Below, in pieces: positions 51,553-60,099 of a stretch of DNA of 64,000 bases. The notes below the pieces were generated by a model that worked only from the letters and a program-made list of their open reading frames with translations, made no database searches and was not told the origin of the DNA. Position 1 is the first letter of the stretch; each line of letters starts with the position of its first letter. A program made the translations under genes and the position numbers. The stretch is from Planctomycetaceae bacterium. GTDB taxonomy: Bacteria; Planctomycetota; Planctomycetia; Planctomycetales; Planctomycetaceae. Where the stretch lies: contig JABISG010000154.1 of the NCBI GenBank assembly GCA_018699955.1, positions 41,087-105,086 on the forward strand, given 5' to 3'.

Positions 51553-52008
51553 ATGAAATGGTTCACTTTGACTGCTGCGCTCATGGTTTGTTGCGCTAGC
51601 ACCAGTTCGGCTGATGCTGGTTTGCTCGACCTGTTCGACGGCATGGACATTCTGAATGTGAATGGTGGCGGATGCTGTGCACCTGCCCCCAAATGTTGCG
51701 CTCCCAAGCCAACATGCTGCAAGCCAGCACCCCGTTGCTGCGCTCCGAAGCCCGTTTGCTGCAAGCCCAAACCCGTTTGCTGCAAGCCCAAGCCCGTTTG
51801 CTGCAAGCCCAAACCCGTTTGCTGCAAGCCCGCCCCGAAGTGCTGCGCTCCGAAACCCGTTTGCTGCGCTCCGAAACCGCCAACATGCTGCAAAGCACCG
51901 CCGAAATGCTGTGATCCTTGCTGCAACAACGGTGGTCTGCTGGACGACCTGTTCAGTGGCGTCGATGACCTCGTTGGCGGTCTCTTCCACAAGAAGTGCT
52001 GCAACTAG
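51553..52008 (+). CDS. Exported cysteine-pair repeat protein, CC(K/A)P(K/A)P(V/T) heptads
   Basis: ATG 51553 follows GAGGAG at good spacing. The 151-residue product has a signal peptide (MKWFTLTAALMVCCASTSSADA), then GLLDLFDGMDIL, then twelve or so heptads of the form Cys-Cys-(Lys/Ala)-Pro-(Lys/Ala)-Pro-x (residues ~41-124), then GGLLDDLFSGVDDLVGGLF and a final KKCC. The mature chain contains about 28 Cys, all in pairs, with Pro and Lys making most of the rest. It is probably exported and either cross-linked by disulfides in the cell envelope or metal-binding. Two terminators follow. No matching family comes to mind beyond generic Cys-rich planctomycete proteins. Confidence 0.85.
   Translation: MKWFTLTAALMVCCASTSSADAGLLDLFDGMDILNVNGGGCCAPAPKCCAPKPTCCKPAPRCCAPKPVCCKPKPVCCKPKPVCCKPKPVCCKPAPKCCAPKPVCCAPKPPTCCKAPPKCCDPCCNNGGLLDDLFSGVDDLVGGLFHKKCCN
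51673..51924 (+). repeat. 21-bp tandem repeat inside the Cys-pair gene
   Basis: Units such as TGCTGCAAGCCCAAACCCGT repeat at a 21-base period, encoding the heptads. Because 21 is a multiple of three and the unit has no stop in several frames, other frames also stay open; they are shadows. Confidence 0.88.
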
Positions 52009-52099
52009 TTCTGAGAGGCAACGAATCGACGGTTTCCGTCGAAGCCAAAAACGCAACTCCGGAAAATCGTTCTTGGCTGTTTTGAGAACGTGAGGTTCC

Positions 52100-52128
52100 G
52101 TCCCGGGGGAGAGTTTCTCCCCCGGGAC
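52100..52128 (+). terminator. Terminator hairpin after the Cys-pair gene
   Basis: GTCCCGGGGGAG (52100-52111) pairs perfectly with CTCCCCCGGGAC (52117-52128) over a 5-base loop (AGTTT), about 90 bases beyond the stop. The following TCTTACGTCCT is a weak T-run. Confidence 0.75.
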
Positions 52129-52170
52129 TCTTACGTCCTCACAAATCCGGAAGACAAAATCTGACAAGTC

Positions 52171-52214
52171 ACAGACGCTGGTATCCCGCACCGGGATCTG
52201 CGTCTGTTTTTTTT
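52171..52214 (+). terminator. Intrinsic terminator upstream of maf
   Basis: ACAGACGC pairs with GCGTCTGT with an inner ATCCCG/CGGGAT stem, followed directly by an eight-T run (52207-52214). It is a textbook Rho-independent terminator on the plus strand, and the second in tandem after the Cys-pair gene, insulating maf. Confidence 0.9.
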
Positions 52215-52269
52215 GGCCGACGCCCACCCAGGCTTGAATGCAGCGGGCGGTTCGACATACCTTGGCTGT

Positions 52270-52956
52270 ATGCGTTCCTGCCCCACAACCGTTGTCCTCG
52301 GCTCCCGCTCACCGCGGCGTCGCGAGTTGCTGCAATTGCTGGTAGCGCCAGATTCCATTCGTGTGTTGCCGCCCACATCTCGGCAGGAATGTGGATTCGA
52401 CGGCCTGCATAACTGGCCATCCATCGAAAGTCGGTTGGCAGAAGTCGCAAGCACCAAATGCGACGATGTCCTCTCACAACTCAAGGCGGAATCCGCCAAC
52501 GAAATCGACGAACAGTTTGCAGCCGTGCTGACTGCCGACACAATTATCGTCGTTACCGAAGAGAACGGGCGGCTCCAGGTACTCGGCCAGCCACCGGAAG
52601 ATGACTCGTGCCGCGATGTCGTCCGCAACTGGTTTCATCGTTACTACCTGGGCCGAACCCATACCGCAGCCACCGCGATTTGTGTGGCAACTCCTGCCGG
52701 CCGGCGAGTTGAACGCGTGGTGACCACGCGGGTATCATTTCACCCTGCGGACGAACAAACCGAGTCGCAGATCGATTGGTATCTGGCAACCGGCGAGTCG
52801 CAGGGCAAAGCGGGTGGCTACGCTTTGCAGGGAGCTGGCGGCGTCTTCATTTCGGCCGTTGAAGGCAGTGTCCATAATGTCGTGGGATTGCCGCTGCGAG
52901 AGCTGTTGAACGCACTGAGTGAATTGGAAATCGATGTCGCCGCAATCAACAATTGA
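52270..52956 (+). CDS. maf: Maf-like nucleotide pyrophosphatase
   Basis: Maf proteins hydrolyse non-canonical nucleoside triphosphates (such as dTTP/UTP or m7GTP) and act as house-cleaning enzymes. The start at ATG 52270 gives MRSCPTTVVLGSRSPRRRELL, the family N-terminus (GSxSPRRxELL); the earlier start at 52213 would overlap the terminator T-run. AVLTADTIIVVTE carries the conserved Asp, and YALQGAGGVFISAVEGSVHNVVGLPLRELL is the canonical C-terminal signature. The ~228-residue length is slightly long because of an insert (about residues 85-100). The stop lies within the dus gene. Confidence 0.92.
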   Translation: MRSCPTTVVLGSRSPRRRELLQLLVAPDSIRVLPPTSRQECGFDGLHNWPSIESRLAEVASTKCDDVLSQLKAESANEIDEQFAAVLTADTIIVVTEENGRLQVLGQPPEDDSCRDVVRNWFHRYYLGRTHTAATAICVATPAGRRVERVVTTRVSFHPADEQTESQIDWYLATGESQGKAGGYALQGAGGVFISAVEGSVHNVVGLPLRELLNALSELEIDVAAINN

Positions 52957-54046
52957 AAATGGGGGTCTCCCGGCCTCGCTTCAGTCGCAGGCGTCTCCCG
53001 TCGATGATCCGCAAATCACCATCGGCGGACGCGTTCTCCCGACGCGATACTTCCTCGCGCCGTTGGCAGGATACACACAACTCCCCTTTCGGACCGTCAT
53101 TCGCAATCTCGGCGGGTTGGGTCTGGCAACAACGGATCTGGTTCTCGCATCACAGTTACTTTCCGGGTCAAAGAAGTCGCGCGAACTGATTGCCACGTCA
53201 CCGGATGACCGACCGTTGTCGGTGCAGATTTTCAGCGGACACACCGACGAACTGGTGCGTGCCGCAAGACATCTCGAACGGGCCGGATTCGAATGCATCG
53301 ATATCAACATGGGCTGCCCGATGGCTAAGGTGAACAGCCAGGGAGGCGGCGCTCGGTTGATGTGCAATGCCGATAACGCCCGCGACACGGTGGCCCGCGT
53401 CGTCGATGCGGTGAAGATTCCGGTGACGGTCAAGATTCGTCTGGGCTGGGACCGCGAGTCCATTTCCGCACCAATACTGGCCCGCGAATTTGAATTGGTC
53501 GGTGCCGCAGCCATCACCGTTCATGGGCGAACACGACAGCAGGGATTCCACGGCACGGTCAATCTCGATGCCATTCGTGCCACCGTCGAAGCCGTCAAAG
53601 AGATTCCCGTCGTCGGTAACGGCGACGTCCGCACCGCCAAGGACGCACTGGCGATGCGGCGCATTACTGGTTGTGACGCGGTTGCCATCGGCCGCGGAGC
53701 GCTGATCGACCCCTGGATTTTCAAGCGGATTGAACGAGTCACTCAGGGCAACACCGAACCGTTTGAGCCGACCGTCGATGAGAAAGTCGATTTCCTGCAA
53801 AACCACTTTCGCGCCATGTTTGTACATCGCGGCATCTACAGTTGCGTCCTGTTCCGCAAATTCGCGGGATGGTACGGTTCCCGGCTTGGAATTCCGGAAG
53901 AGTTGGAAGATCGGCTCCGCCGATTTGAATCGACGTGCGAATTCGACCAAATCGTGAAACAGATTCGTCTCCGACACGGCGAACGCAAGACGTCGGTTCC
54001 CACGGCTCTCGTCAAACTTCCCAACGGCCCCGTGGAACGCTGGTAA
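52934..54046 (+). CDS. dus: tRNA-dihydrouridine synthase
   Basis: Dus enzymes reduce uridines in tRNA D-loops with FMN. The ~370-residue protein starts at ATG 52934, 23 bases inside maf, so translation is coupled. Motifs include FLAPLAGYTQLPFR, SVQIFSG, the catalytic Cys in DINMGCPMAKVNSQGGGARLM, VKIRLGWD, ITVHGRTRQQGFHG and VVGNGDVRTAKDA with AIGRGALIDPWIF. The C-terminal helical tRNA-binding domain is present. It resembles DusB-type enzymes most, but the exact position specificity cannot be read from the sequence. Confidence 0.93.
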   Translation: MSPQSTIENGGLPASLQSQASPVDDPQITIGGRVLPTRYFLAPLAGYTQLPFRTVIRNLGGLGLATTDLVLASQLLSGSKKSRELIATSPDDRPLSVQIFSGHTDELVRAARHLERAGFECIDINMGCPMAKVNSQGGGARLMCNADNARDTVARVVDAVKIPVTVKIRLGWDRESISAPILAREFELVGAAAITVHGRTRQQGFHGTVNLDAIRATVEAVKEIPVVGNGDVRTAKDALAMRRITGCDAVAIGRGALIDPWIFKRIERVTQGNTEPFEPTVDEKVDFLQNHFRAMFVHRGIYSCVLFRKFAGWYGSRLGIPEELEDRLRRFESTCEFDQIVKQIRLRHGERKTSVPTALVKLPNGPVERW

Positions 54047-54091
54047 ACGCACAACGGCTGCGTTCCGTTGGATCGCAGCTATGATTGATCG

Positions 54092-54652
54092 TTATTCGAC
54101 GTTCGCGGTCACATCGACGCCCAAGTCTTCAACCGTCAACAGGCTCTTAAACGGCAATTCTCGGGCGGCGAAGTTGGCGGCACCCCCTTGCAGGCGATCG
54201 CAGATGCCAACAACCAGCACGACTTCGCAACCGAATTCAATGACCCGATCGACGGCCAGTAACGAACTGCCGCCCGTGGTGACAACGTCGTCGATGATCA
54301 CCACCTTCGCAGTCGGCGAGACCGGACCTTCAACATACTTGTTGGTGCCGTGCCCTTTGGCCTCCTTCCGGACGAGAAATCCGTCGAGCGACTGCCCGCG
54401 TTCGGCGGCGACTGTTAATACGCCGCCGATGATCGGATCGGCCCCGATTGCCATGCCGCCAATCGCGTCGAATTCGACGCCCTCGAGCAATTCCAGCAGC
54501 CCCTCGCTCACCAATCGCAAGCCGGTCGAGTGCAGCGTGATTTGCTTACCGTCGAGATAATACGACGACTTTTTCCCGGAAACGAGTGTGAAGTCGCCGA
54601 ACTTGAGGGCGCGCTGTTTGAACAGTTCAATCAGTCCGTCACGGTCATACAT
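54092..54652 (-). CDS. pyrE: Orotate phosphoribosyltransferase
   Basis: PyrE joins orotate and PRPP to make OMP in pyrimidine synthesis. I start at ATG 54652 (AAAGG eight bases upstream), giving 186 residues; longer in-frame starts at 54670 and 54751 are less likely, the latter running over a REP element. LVSGKKSSYYLDGKQIT, GGMAIGADPIIGGVL and the PRPP motif VVIIDDVVTTGGSSLLAVD are canonical, as is FLVRKEAKGHGTNKYVEGP. It converges with dus. Confidence 0.96.
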   Translation of the reverse strand: MYDRDGLIELFKQRALKFGDFTLVSGKKSSYYLDGKQITLHSTGLRLVSEGLLELLEGVEFDAIGGMAIGADPIIGGVLTVAAERGQSLDGFLVRKEAKGHGTNKYVEGPVSPTAKVVIIDDVVTTGGSSLLAVDRVIEFGCEVVLVVGICDRLQGGAANFAARELPFKSLLTVEDLGVDVTANVE

Positions 54653-54718
54653 CGCTGAGCCTTTCGACATGGAGAGGGTGTCAGCGTGGTATTGTAGTGG
54701 CGAATGACTGCGCCGGTA

Positions 54719-54747
54719 AGTCCCACGGGACGTGGCCCGTGGGCATT
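54719..54747 (+). repeat. REP-like palindrome (copy G)
   Basis: AGTCCCACGGGACGTGGCCCGTGGGCATT with arms CCCACGGG / CCCGTGGG, between the L,D-transpeptidase and pyrE genes. The centre differs (ACGTGG) from the usual CCGCAG. Confidence 0.75.
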
Positions 54748-54764
54748 GCATCAGTCAAATCGGA

Positions 54765-56033
54765 TTACTTGCGGATGATGACTTCTGACCCGACGCCGAG
54801 TAGATCGTAGACGATTTCGATGTCGCTGTTCAGCATCCGAATGCAACCGCGCGATTCGGCCCGTCCGATTGATTGCGGATCGATCGTTCCATGAATGCCG
54901 AAACTATCGCCGATGTCGAGCCATCGCTCACCCAGCGGATTTCGCGGGTCATCGCCATCAATCACGTTGCCTTCGGGTCCGTAATATGTAGGATTGACCA
55001 GTTTTGTCAGCACCTTGAACCGCCCGATGGGTGTCCTTTCATCCTTGCCGACGCCAATTGGGAATCGGCGAACGAAATAGCCGTGGGCATGGATGGTCAA
55101 TTCAAATTCACTGAGGTCGAGGCGTGCCGCAAACGGGCCTTTGATCACTTTGAGTTTTTGCCCAGGACGAATCCGACGCGGGTCGATGTGATTCAGCCGT
55201 ACCAAATATTCCCACGGAATACTGTACTGTTTGCCGATCGACTGTAGCCGATCGCCCGGCTGAATCACGTAGGGTTGCATGTAGTGCCGGAGATCGGAAA
55301 AGTAGATGGACTTGGCCGTCTCCTCGATGCGATCTTTAATCGCGTGACGCCATTCCGGTTTCACCCAATACAACGTCGATAGCTCACGATGAGCCACAAG
55401 TTGGCGATCGGTGCGAAGCAGTTCGTCGATTTCTTCAATCTTACTGATCGCTTCGGGAGGCAACGCAGCGTTTTTGGTTGCGTCGCTACCAATTTGTACG
55501 ACGTTGCGGTTTCTTTCGGCGGATGGCTTCGTGCGAACGTTGAATGGAGAGACTTCTGCGACCGAATCTGCGTGAGCCACATGCCGGGCGTATGACGGGG
55601 TTTCCGGTTGTTTGCGGAAGAGAACATCGGGAGCATCTGCCCCCTTTTCTGCGACCGATGACGGTGGATCGAACGGTGGAGCGGTCACATCGGGTTCGTC
55701 CTGCTTCGACTCAGTTTCGTCCAACGGGAACAGCAGCGAGTCGTTCGTCGCGCCTTCCCGCACCGGCGGCTCCGATTGAGATCGATAGGCAACAGGGTCC
55801 GCCTCGCCGAAGTCAGGCTGGTTCCCTTCCATGCCAAACGAATCGAGCAGCGACTCCTCTCCTTCGGGAAGACCAAGCTCATCCGAATTGTCGGCCAGTT
55901 TTCCCGTTTCGGGAGACTCGACCGATACCGGCAGCCATCCCATGTACCAACCGAGAAATCCAGAAAAACCGGCGAACGCAAGGCTCCACACAGTCATTGT
56001 CGCGGCAGATCGCCGTCGGGAATTGGTCCGCAT
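54765..56033 (-). CDS. LysM and L,D-transpeptidase (YkuD) protein
   Basis: From ATG 56033 (AGGAAG upstream) the 422-residue protein has an N-terminal membrane anchor (AATMTVWSLAFAGFSGFLGWYMGW), a long Pro/Ser/Glu-rich linker, a LysM domain (YVIQPGDRLQSIGKQYSIPWEYLVRLNHIDPRRIRPGQKLKVI) and a C-terminal YkuD domain with the catalytic motif HGTIDPQSIGRAESRGCIRM (His381 and Cys397 by my count). It should form 3-3 cross-links in peptidoglycan, or attach a protein to it, in the periplasm, in line with the presence of peptidoglycan in planctomycetes. The longer frame from 56186 is rejected. Confidence 0.92.
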   Translation of the reverse strand: MRTNSRRRSAATMTVWSLAFAGFSGFLGWYMGWLPVSVESPETGKLADNSDELGLPEGEESLLDSFGMEGNQPDFGEADPVAYRSQSEPPVREGATNDSLLFPLDETESKQDEPDVTAPPFDPPSSVAEKGADAPDVLFRKQPETPSYARHVAHADSVAEVSPFNVRTKPSAERNRNVVQIGSDATKNAALPPEAISKIEEIDELLRTDRQLVAHRELSTLYWVKPEWRHAIKDRIEETAKSIYFSDLRHYMQPYVIQPGDRLQSIGKQYSIPWEYLVRLNHIDPRRIRPGQKLKVIKGPFAARLDLSEFELTIHAHGYFVRRFPIGVGKDERTPIGRFKVLTKLVNPTYYGPEGNVIDGDDPRNPLGERWLDIGDSFGIHGTIDPQSIGRAESRGCIRMLNSDIEIVYDLLGVGSEVIIRK

Positions 56034-56204
56034 GGTCACGTTCTTCCTTGAACAATCGCCATTGGAAATGCAAGAAGATGCCAAGATGGGGGCAGAACGA
56101 TAGCAGAAACGCTCGAATTCGGCCACGCGATTCCACCTGCGACGTAACCACCTGTTATCACAGCGGTTACGAAACAGACATGCCAATCCAAAAACCCTTG
56201 GCGG

Positions 56205-57341
56205 CTAATGCGATGCGCGGACCAGATATCCGCCGGGTAATCGTCGTACCAGTTGCTTCATTTCCAGTACGGTCAGCGTGGCCAACACACGGGACGGATC
56301 GAGGTTCGTGTTTCGCATCACTTCGTCGAGGTGACTTGGTTCGCTGCTGATAAGATTGACGACGTGCCGTTCCTGATCGTTCAGCGTTAACTCCCGCGGC
56401 GTGCGCACATCCTCACTCACCCCGGTCCGCACCGGGCGGGTGAGAGGTCCCAGTTCGTCCAACACGTCTTCAACGCCACGAATCAACGTGGCACCGTCTC
56501 GAATGAGGTTGTGCGAACCAATGCTGGCCAAGCTGTCGATACGCCCCGGGAGGGCGAACACTTCACGTCCCTGTTCCATCGCATGCCGCGCCGTGTGCAA
56601 CGAACCGCTTTTCTGCGAAGCCTCGATGACAATCACTCCCAGCGACAATCCACTAATGAGGCGATTGCGTTGCGGAAACAGCCCCGGAATCGGCTCGCGG
56701 TGCAGCGGCGATTCGGTCACGATGGCGCCCTGCCGTGAAACTTCGTCGGCCAGTTCGACATGTTCCGGCGGATAGACCTGCGCCAAACCGGTCGCTGCCA
56801 CCGCAATTGTTCGCCCCCCGGCGTTCAGCGCGCCGCGATGAGCGGCCGCATCAATCCCCCGCGCCAATCCACTAACAACAGTCATTCCCGCTCGCGCCAA
56901 CGCGCCGGCCAGTCGTTCGGCTTGCTGTCGCCCATAAAGCGTGCAGCGCCGTGACCCGACAATCGCCACCGCCAACTGGTCCTGCTCAATAATATCGCCG
57001 CGGCAGTAAAGTACGTTCGGCGCATCGCAGATTTCCGCAAGCATCGGCGGATAGCCCGGCGAGCCGAGATGGAGCATCTCAACCCCGAGTTCGCGGCAGC
57101 GGGCGAGTTCCCGTTCTGCTTCATCACTCCGCCGCGCTTCGGCAATCGCGGACAGAAGTTTCGGCCCGATGCCATCGACGGCCGACAGCTCCGAAGAAGA
57201 AGCCGCGAACACCCCCGCGGGGGAATCGAACCGCGCCATCAGCAATTGTTGCAACCGAGGACCAATGCCCGGCACCAGATTCAATCGCAGGGCATCGAGC
57301 AGTTGCCGTTCTGTCGCAGATGATTCAGGCACGATATTCAA
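56205..57341 (-). CDS. dprA: DNA processing protein DprA (Smf)
   Basis: DprA loads RecA on incoming single-stranded DNA in transformation. The 378-residue protein has an N-terminal helix-hairpin-helix region (LLDALRLNLVPGIGPRLQQLL), the Rossmann-like DprA core (LAVAIVGSRRCTLYGRQQAERLAGALARAGMTVVSGLARGIDAAAHRGAL, ESPLHREPIPGLFPQRNRLISGLS, VFALPGRIDSLASIGSHNLIRDGATLI) and a C-terminal winged helix (HVVNLISSEPSHLDEVMRNTNLDPSRVLATLTVLEMKQLVRRLPGG). Start is TTG 57341 or the in-frame GTG at 57332. Confidence 0.94.
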   Translation of the reverse strand: MNIVPESSATERQLLDALRLNLVPGIGPRLQQLLMARFDSPAGVFAASSSELSAVDGIGPKLLSAIAEARRSDEAERELARCRELGVEMLHLGSPGYPPMLAEICDAPNVLYCRGDIIEQDQLAVAIVGSRRCTLYGRQQAERLAGALARAGMTVVSGLARGIDAAAHRGALNAGGRTIAVAATGLAQVYPPEHVELADEVSRQGAIVTESPLHREPIPGLFPQRNRLISGLSLGVIVIEASQKSGSLHTARHAMEQGREVFALPGRIDSLASIGSHNLIRDGATLIRGVEDVLDELGPLTRPVRTGVSEDVRTPRELTLNDQERHVVNLISSEPSHLDEVMRNTNLDPSRVLATLTVLEMKQLVRRLPGGYLVRASH

Positions 57342-57391
57342 CGCCGAACGTGAATCGTTATGGAAATAACTCGGTGGAAATTAATCGGACG

Positions 57392-58579
57392 TCACTCAGC
57401 CAGTTCGTCCAACACGGCAACGACATCCTCTTCCGGAATATCGCAGAACACCTCGGCATGTCCGAGTTTCGTCGGCAGCACAAAACGAAGTTGGCCGGCT
57501 ACAGTCTTCTTGTCGAGTTTCATCCGATCCAAAATATCCGTCGTGGAAATGTTCGATTCTTTGGGGAGTTTGACCGGCAACCCCACCGCTTCCAGCAGAC
57601 CGGTTTGCCGTTGCGTTACCGACGAGTCGATCAATCCACAACGTTCTGCCAGCCGGGCGGCATACACCATGCCAATGGAAACGGCTTCACCGTGAAGCAA
57701 CGTGCCGTATCCACACAGCGTTTCAAATGCATGGGCAAATGTATGACCATAATTCAAAATGGCCCGCTTTCCTGTCCGTTCTTCCTCGTCGGCTTCAACA
57801 ATATCGGCCTTCAACCGACACGAATGCGCAACAACGTGTCGCAGCACATCTGATGCGCGCTCGCGCATTCCCTCAACATTCGCTTCCAGGTACTCGAAGA
57901 ACTGGTCGTCGAGACTGGCACCATACTTGATGACTTCGCCCAGCCCACTGACGTAGTCTCGCCCGGGCAACGAGTCAAGAGTTGCCGTATCGATGAACAC
58001 TCCGGTCGGTTGATGGAACGCGCCGATGAGGTTTTTTCCGCTGGGGTGGTTGATGCCGACCTTCCCACCGACCGAACTATCAACCTGCGCCAACAGCGTT
58101 GTGGGAATTTGGATGAACGGGATGCCGCGGGCGTACGTGGCCGCGGCGAAACCTGCAAGATCGCCAACGACACCGCCACCAACGGCCGCAATCACCGTGT
58201 GACGATCTGCCCTGAATTCGACGAGTTGGTCGTAAATTGCCGACACGCTCGCCTGACATTTCGATTGCTCGCCCGGTTCCACCTCGTGTACCTGACAATC
58301 CCAACCATCGTCTTCCAAACTGTGTCGCACCACGTGGGCGTAGAGTTTTGCGACGTTGCCATCGGTGACAATCAACGCTTTTCGCGAGACTTGTCCGCCC
58401 GGCGCCGACAGCCGTTCCTTGCAACTCTCAAGCCGTCCCGACAACGACGCCAGACCATCGGTCACGATATCAATCTCGTAACTTCGCGGACCGAGGTAAA
58501 CCTGGACGATCAATCGATTGGACGTATTCGGGGCCGTGCCGGCCGTTTCATCGAGGAATGTGGGATGTTCTTGATTCAT
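57392..58579 (-). CDS. aroB: 3-dehydroquinate synthase
   Basis: AroB cyclises DAHP to 3-dehydroquinate in the shikimate pathway, using NAD+ and a divalent metal. The 395-residue protein shows IAAVGGGVVGDLAGFAAATYARGIPFIQIPTTLLAQVDSSVGGKVGINHPSGKNLIGAFHQP, GLGEVIKYGASLDDQFFEYL, ILNYGHTFAHAFE with metal-binding His and LLHGEAVSIGM. All active-site residues visible by eye are present. The N-terminus is about 30 residues longer than usual. It lies 50 bases upstream of dprA on the same strand. Confidence 0.96.
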   Translation of the reverse strand: MNQEHPTFLDETAGTAPNTSNRLIVQVYLGPRSYEIDIVTDGLASLSGRLESCKERLSAPGGQVSRKALIVTDGNVAKLYAHVVRHSLEDDGWDCQVHEVEPGEQSKCQASVSAIYDQLVEFRADRHTVIAAVGGGVVGDLAGFAAATYARGIPFIQIPTTLLAQVDSSVGGKVGINHPSGKNLIGAFHQPTGVFIDTATLDSLPGRDYVSGLGEVIKYGASLDDQFFEYLEANVEGMRERASDVLRHVVAHSCRLKADIVEADEEERTGKRAILNYGHTFAHAFETLCGYGTLLHGEAVSIGMVYAARLAERCGLIDSSVTQRQTGLLEAVGLPVKLPKESNISTTDILDRMKLDKKTVAGQLRFVLPTKLGHAEVFCDIPEEDVVAVLDELAE

Positions 58580-58634
58580 TAAACTTGCCGTGCGTGAAAG
58601 GCTGCGGAAATACTGTGTTGTGAAACTAAGAACA

Positions 58635-59975
58635 TCATTTGGATAACAGTTTGTGATTCGCCAATCGAATCGTGCGAACCGTCAGCCCTGATTCTGATGC
58701 CGTTGTGACCGTCTGCTCTGTCGGCAGATCAAAATCTCCAACCCGCCGCCAGCGAACTTGAACCGTTTCGGTTCGCAAAAGTCGGCCGGTCTTGGCGTCC
58801 CAATACTGAACAACATAAGAATGCGGAAGAAACTTCCCTTCGGCGTTCTTCTTGTTGTCGAGGACCGTGATGGTCATGTTCATCGGACCGATGTTGCGAT
58901 TGACGACGCTCAGATGGCCATCACGAACGCGGTAGCTTGAGGCAAACCGTCCGCCGTCGAAAATTAACAGTCGCCCCAGCGGATGATCAAGATCGTCATC
59001 GGCAAATCGCAGCACCGGTTTGGGCCGCGAACCATCGGATGCCTGCCGATGCAAGACGATGGAACCCAACTGATCTTCAACCCATTCCGTGCCGGCTTCT
59101 TCGTCGGATTCGACGGTCAAGTCTCCCTCGGCATCGACGCGTGCGGTTCCTTCAAATCCCCGCCCATCAACGCTGCCGGAAACGTCGGCGGTGAAACCGG
59201 GCAAGTTCTTCCAAACCGCTCGTTTGGCAATTGCGGCTTCGAACAGGGCGACGGCTTTTTCGTCGGCACTTGAACGAACGAGCGGCCAACGAAAGCAAAG
59301 CGTCGCGAAGTCGCGAATTTCGGTGTAACTCTTCCCGCCATGTTCGCCCCTCTGCTTTGTCGTCGCCCGTGTGTAAATGCAATATTGGCCGGCGGCATCG
59401 GGTTTCCAGGTGACATGACCACTCTTGTCGGCTTTCAGTTCCTCGTTGACGAGATCGGAATCGACCGTCGTAAACAGTGCGCCGGGAACAGGCTTGCCGT
59501 CTCTCAAAGCCGTCAGCGTCACGCCCTTTTCACTCCAACTCGCCACAATCTCCAGCGGCGCACCTTTGCGGGGCGACATGGCGTTCAGTTTTTCCGGATT
59601 TCCGGCGACTCCTTTCGGATGGTACCGCAGCAGAAACGACACGTCGCGTTTGAGGACGCCATAAACCAATTCACCGCCGACCGAGACCGAACCGGATGAC
59701 GGCAGAAACGCACGCAGACGATCCGTTCCCGCCTTCACCACCAAAGGTTGAAACTTCCCCGGTGTTTCCTGGATATCAAGTTTGGTTGGTTTGATCTTCT
59801 CGACGAATCGAGCATCGCCGGCGTGTGCATATTCGCTGAAATAAACTTCGGCCGATCGTCCCGCTTCGGCATGCGTGCCGATTCGCAGAAACAGAAAATG
59901 CGCACTCGCCGTGTTGGCGTGAATAGCCGCGATCAAGCCGACAAACAGGACATATGAAATCGCATGACGTCTCAT
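58635..59975 (-). CDS. Exported protein, DUF4198-like plus DUF3386-like
   Basis: The 446-residue protein has a signal peptide (SYVLFVGLIAAIHANTASA), then a DUF4198-like domain (HFLFLRIGTHAEAGRSAEVYFSEYAHAGDARFVEKIKP..., beta-rich, with AHFLF start as in metal-linked periplasmic proteins) and a C-terminal domain resembling DUF3386 (FEGTARVDAEGDLTVESDEEAGTEWVEDQLGSIVLHR, FLPHSYVVQYWDAKTGRLLRTETVQVRWRRVGDFDLPTEQTVTT). Both domains lack known function. It follows aroB by 55 bases in divergent-looking spacing on the same strand and is likely independent. Confidence 0.75.
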   Translation of the reverse strand: MRRHAISYVLFVGLIAAIHANTASAHFLFLRIGTHAEAGRSAEVYFSEYAHAGDARFVEKIKPTKLDIQETPGKFQPLVVKAGTDRLRAFLPSSGSVSVGGELVYGVLKRDVSFLLRYHPKGVAGNPEKLNAMSPRKGAPLEIVASWSEKGVTLTALRDGKPVPGALFTTVDSDLVNEELKADKSGHVTWKPDAAGQYCIYTRATTKQRGEHGGKSYTEIRDFATLCFRWPLVRSSADEKAVALFEAAIAKRAVWKNLPGFTADVSGSVDGRGFEGTARVDAEGDLTVESDEEAGTEWVEDQLGSIVLHRQASDGSRPKPVLRFADDDLDHPLGRLLIFDGGRFASSYRVRDGHLSVVNRNIGPMNMTITVLDNKKNAEGKFLPHSYVVQYWDAKTGRLLRTETVQVRWRRVGDFDLPTEQTVTTASESGLTVRTIRLANHKLLSK

Positions 59976-60099
59976 GAACGCTTCTCGCTCAGCAAAACTT
60001 AGGTGGATGGCCTACGCAACAAATGTGAAGCGTTCACCATTCTACGCTGCAGCGACAACCAAGGGAAGCGGTCCGCGAATTTCGCGTTGGTGCCGATGA

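Noticed and set aside
51673..51924. CRISPR array
   Set aside because: The repeats are contiguous 21-mers with no spacers and encode a protein.
51505..52227. Long minus-strand frames over the Cys-pair gene (240 and 162 residues, Ala/Asn/Gly- or Gln/Gly-rich repeats)
   Set aside because: They are shadows of the 21-bp tandem array, lack a ribosome site or signal peptide, and oppose a gene with all of these.
52213..52269. Upstream start for maf
   Set aside because: It begins within the T-run of an intrinsic terminator and adds residues before the family N-terminus.
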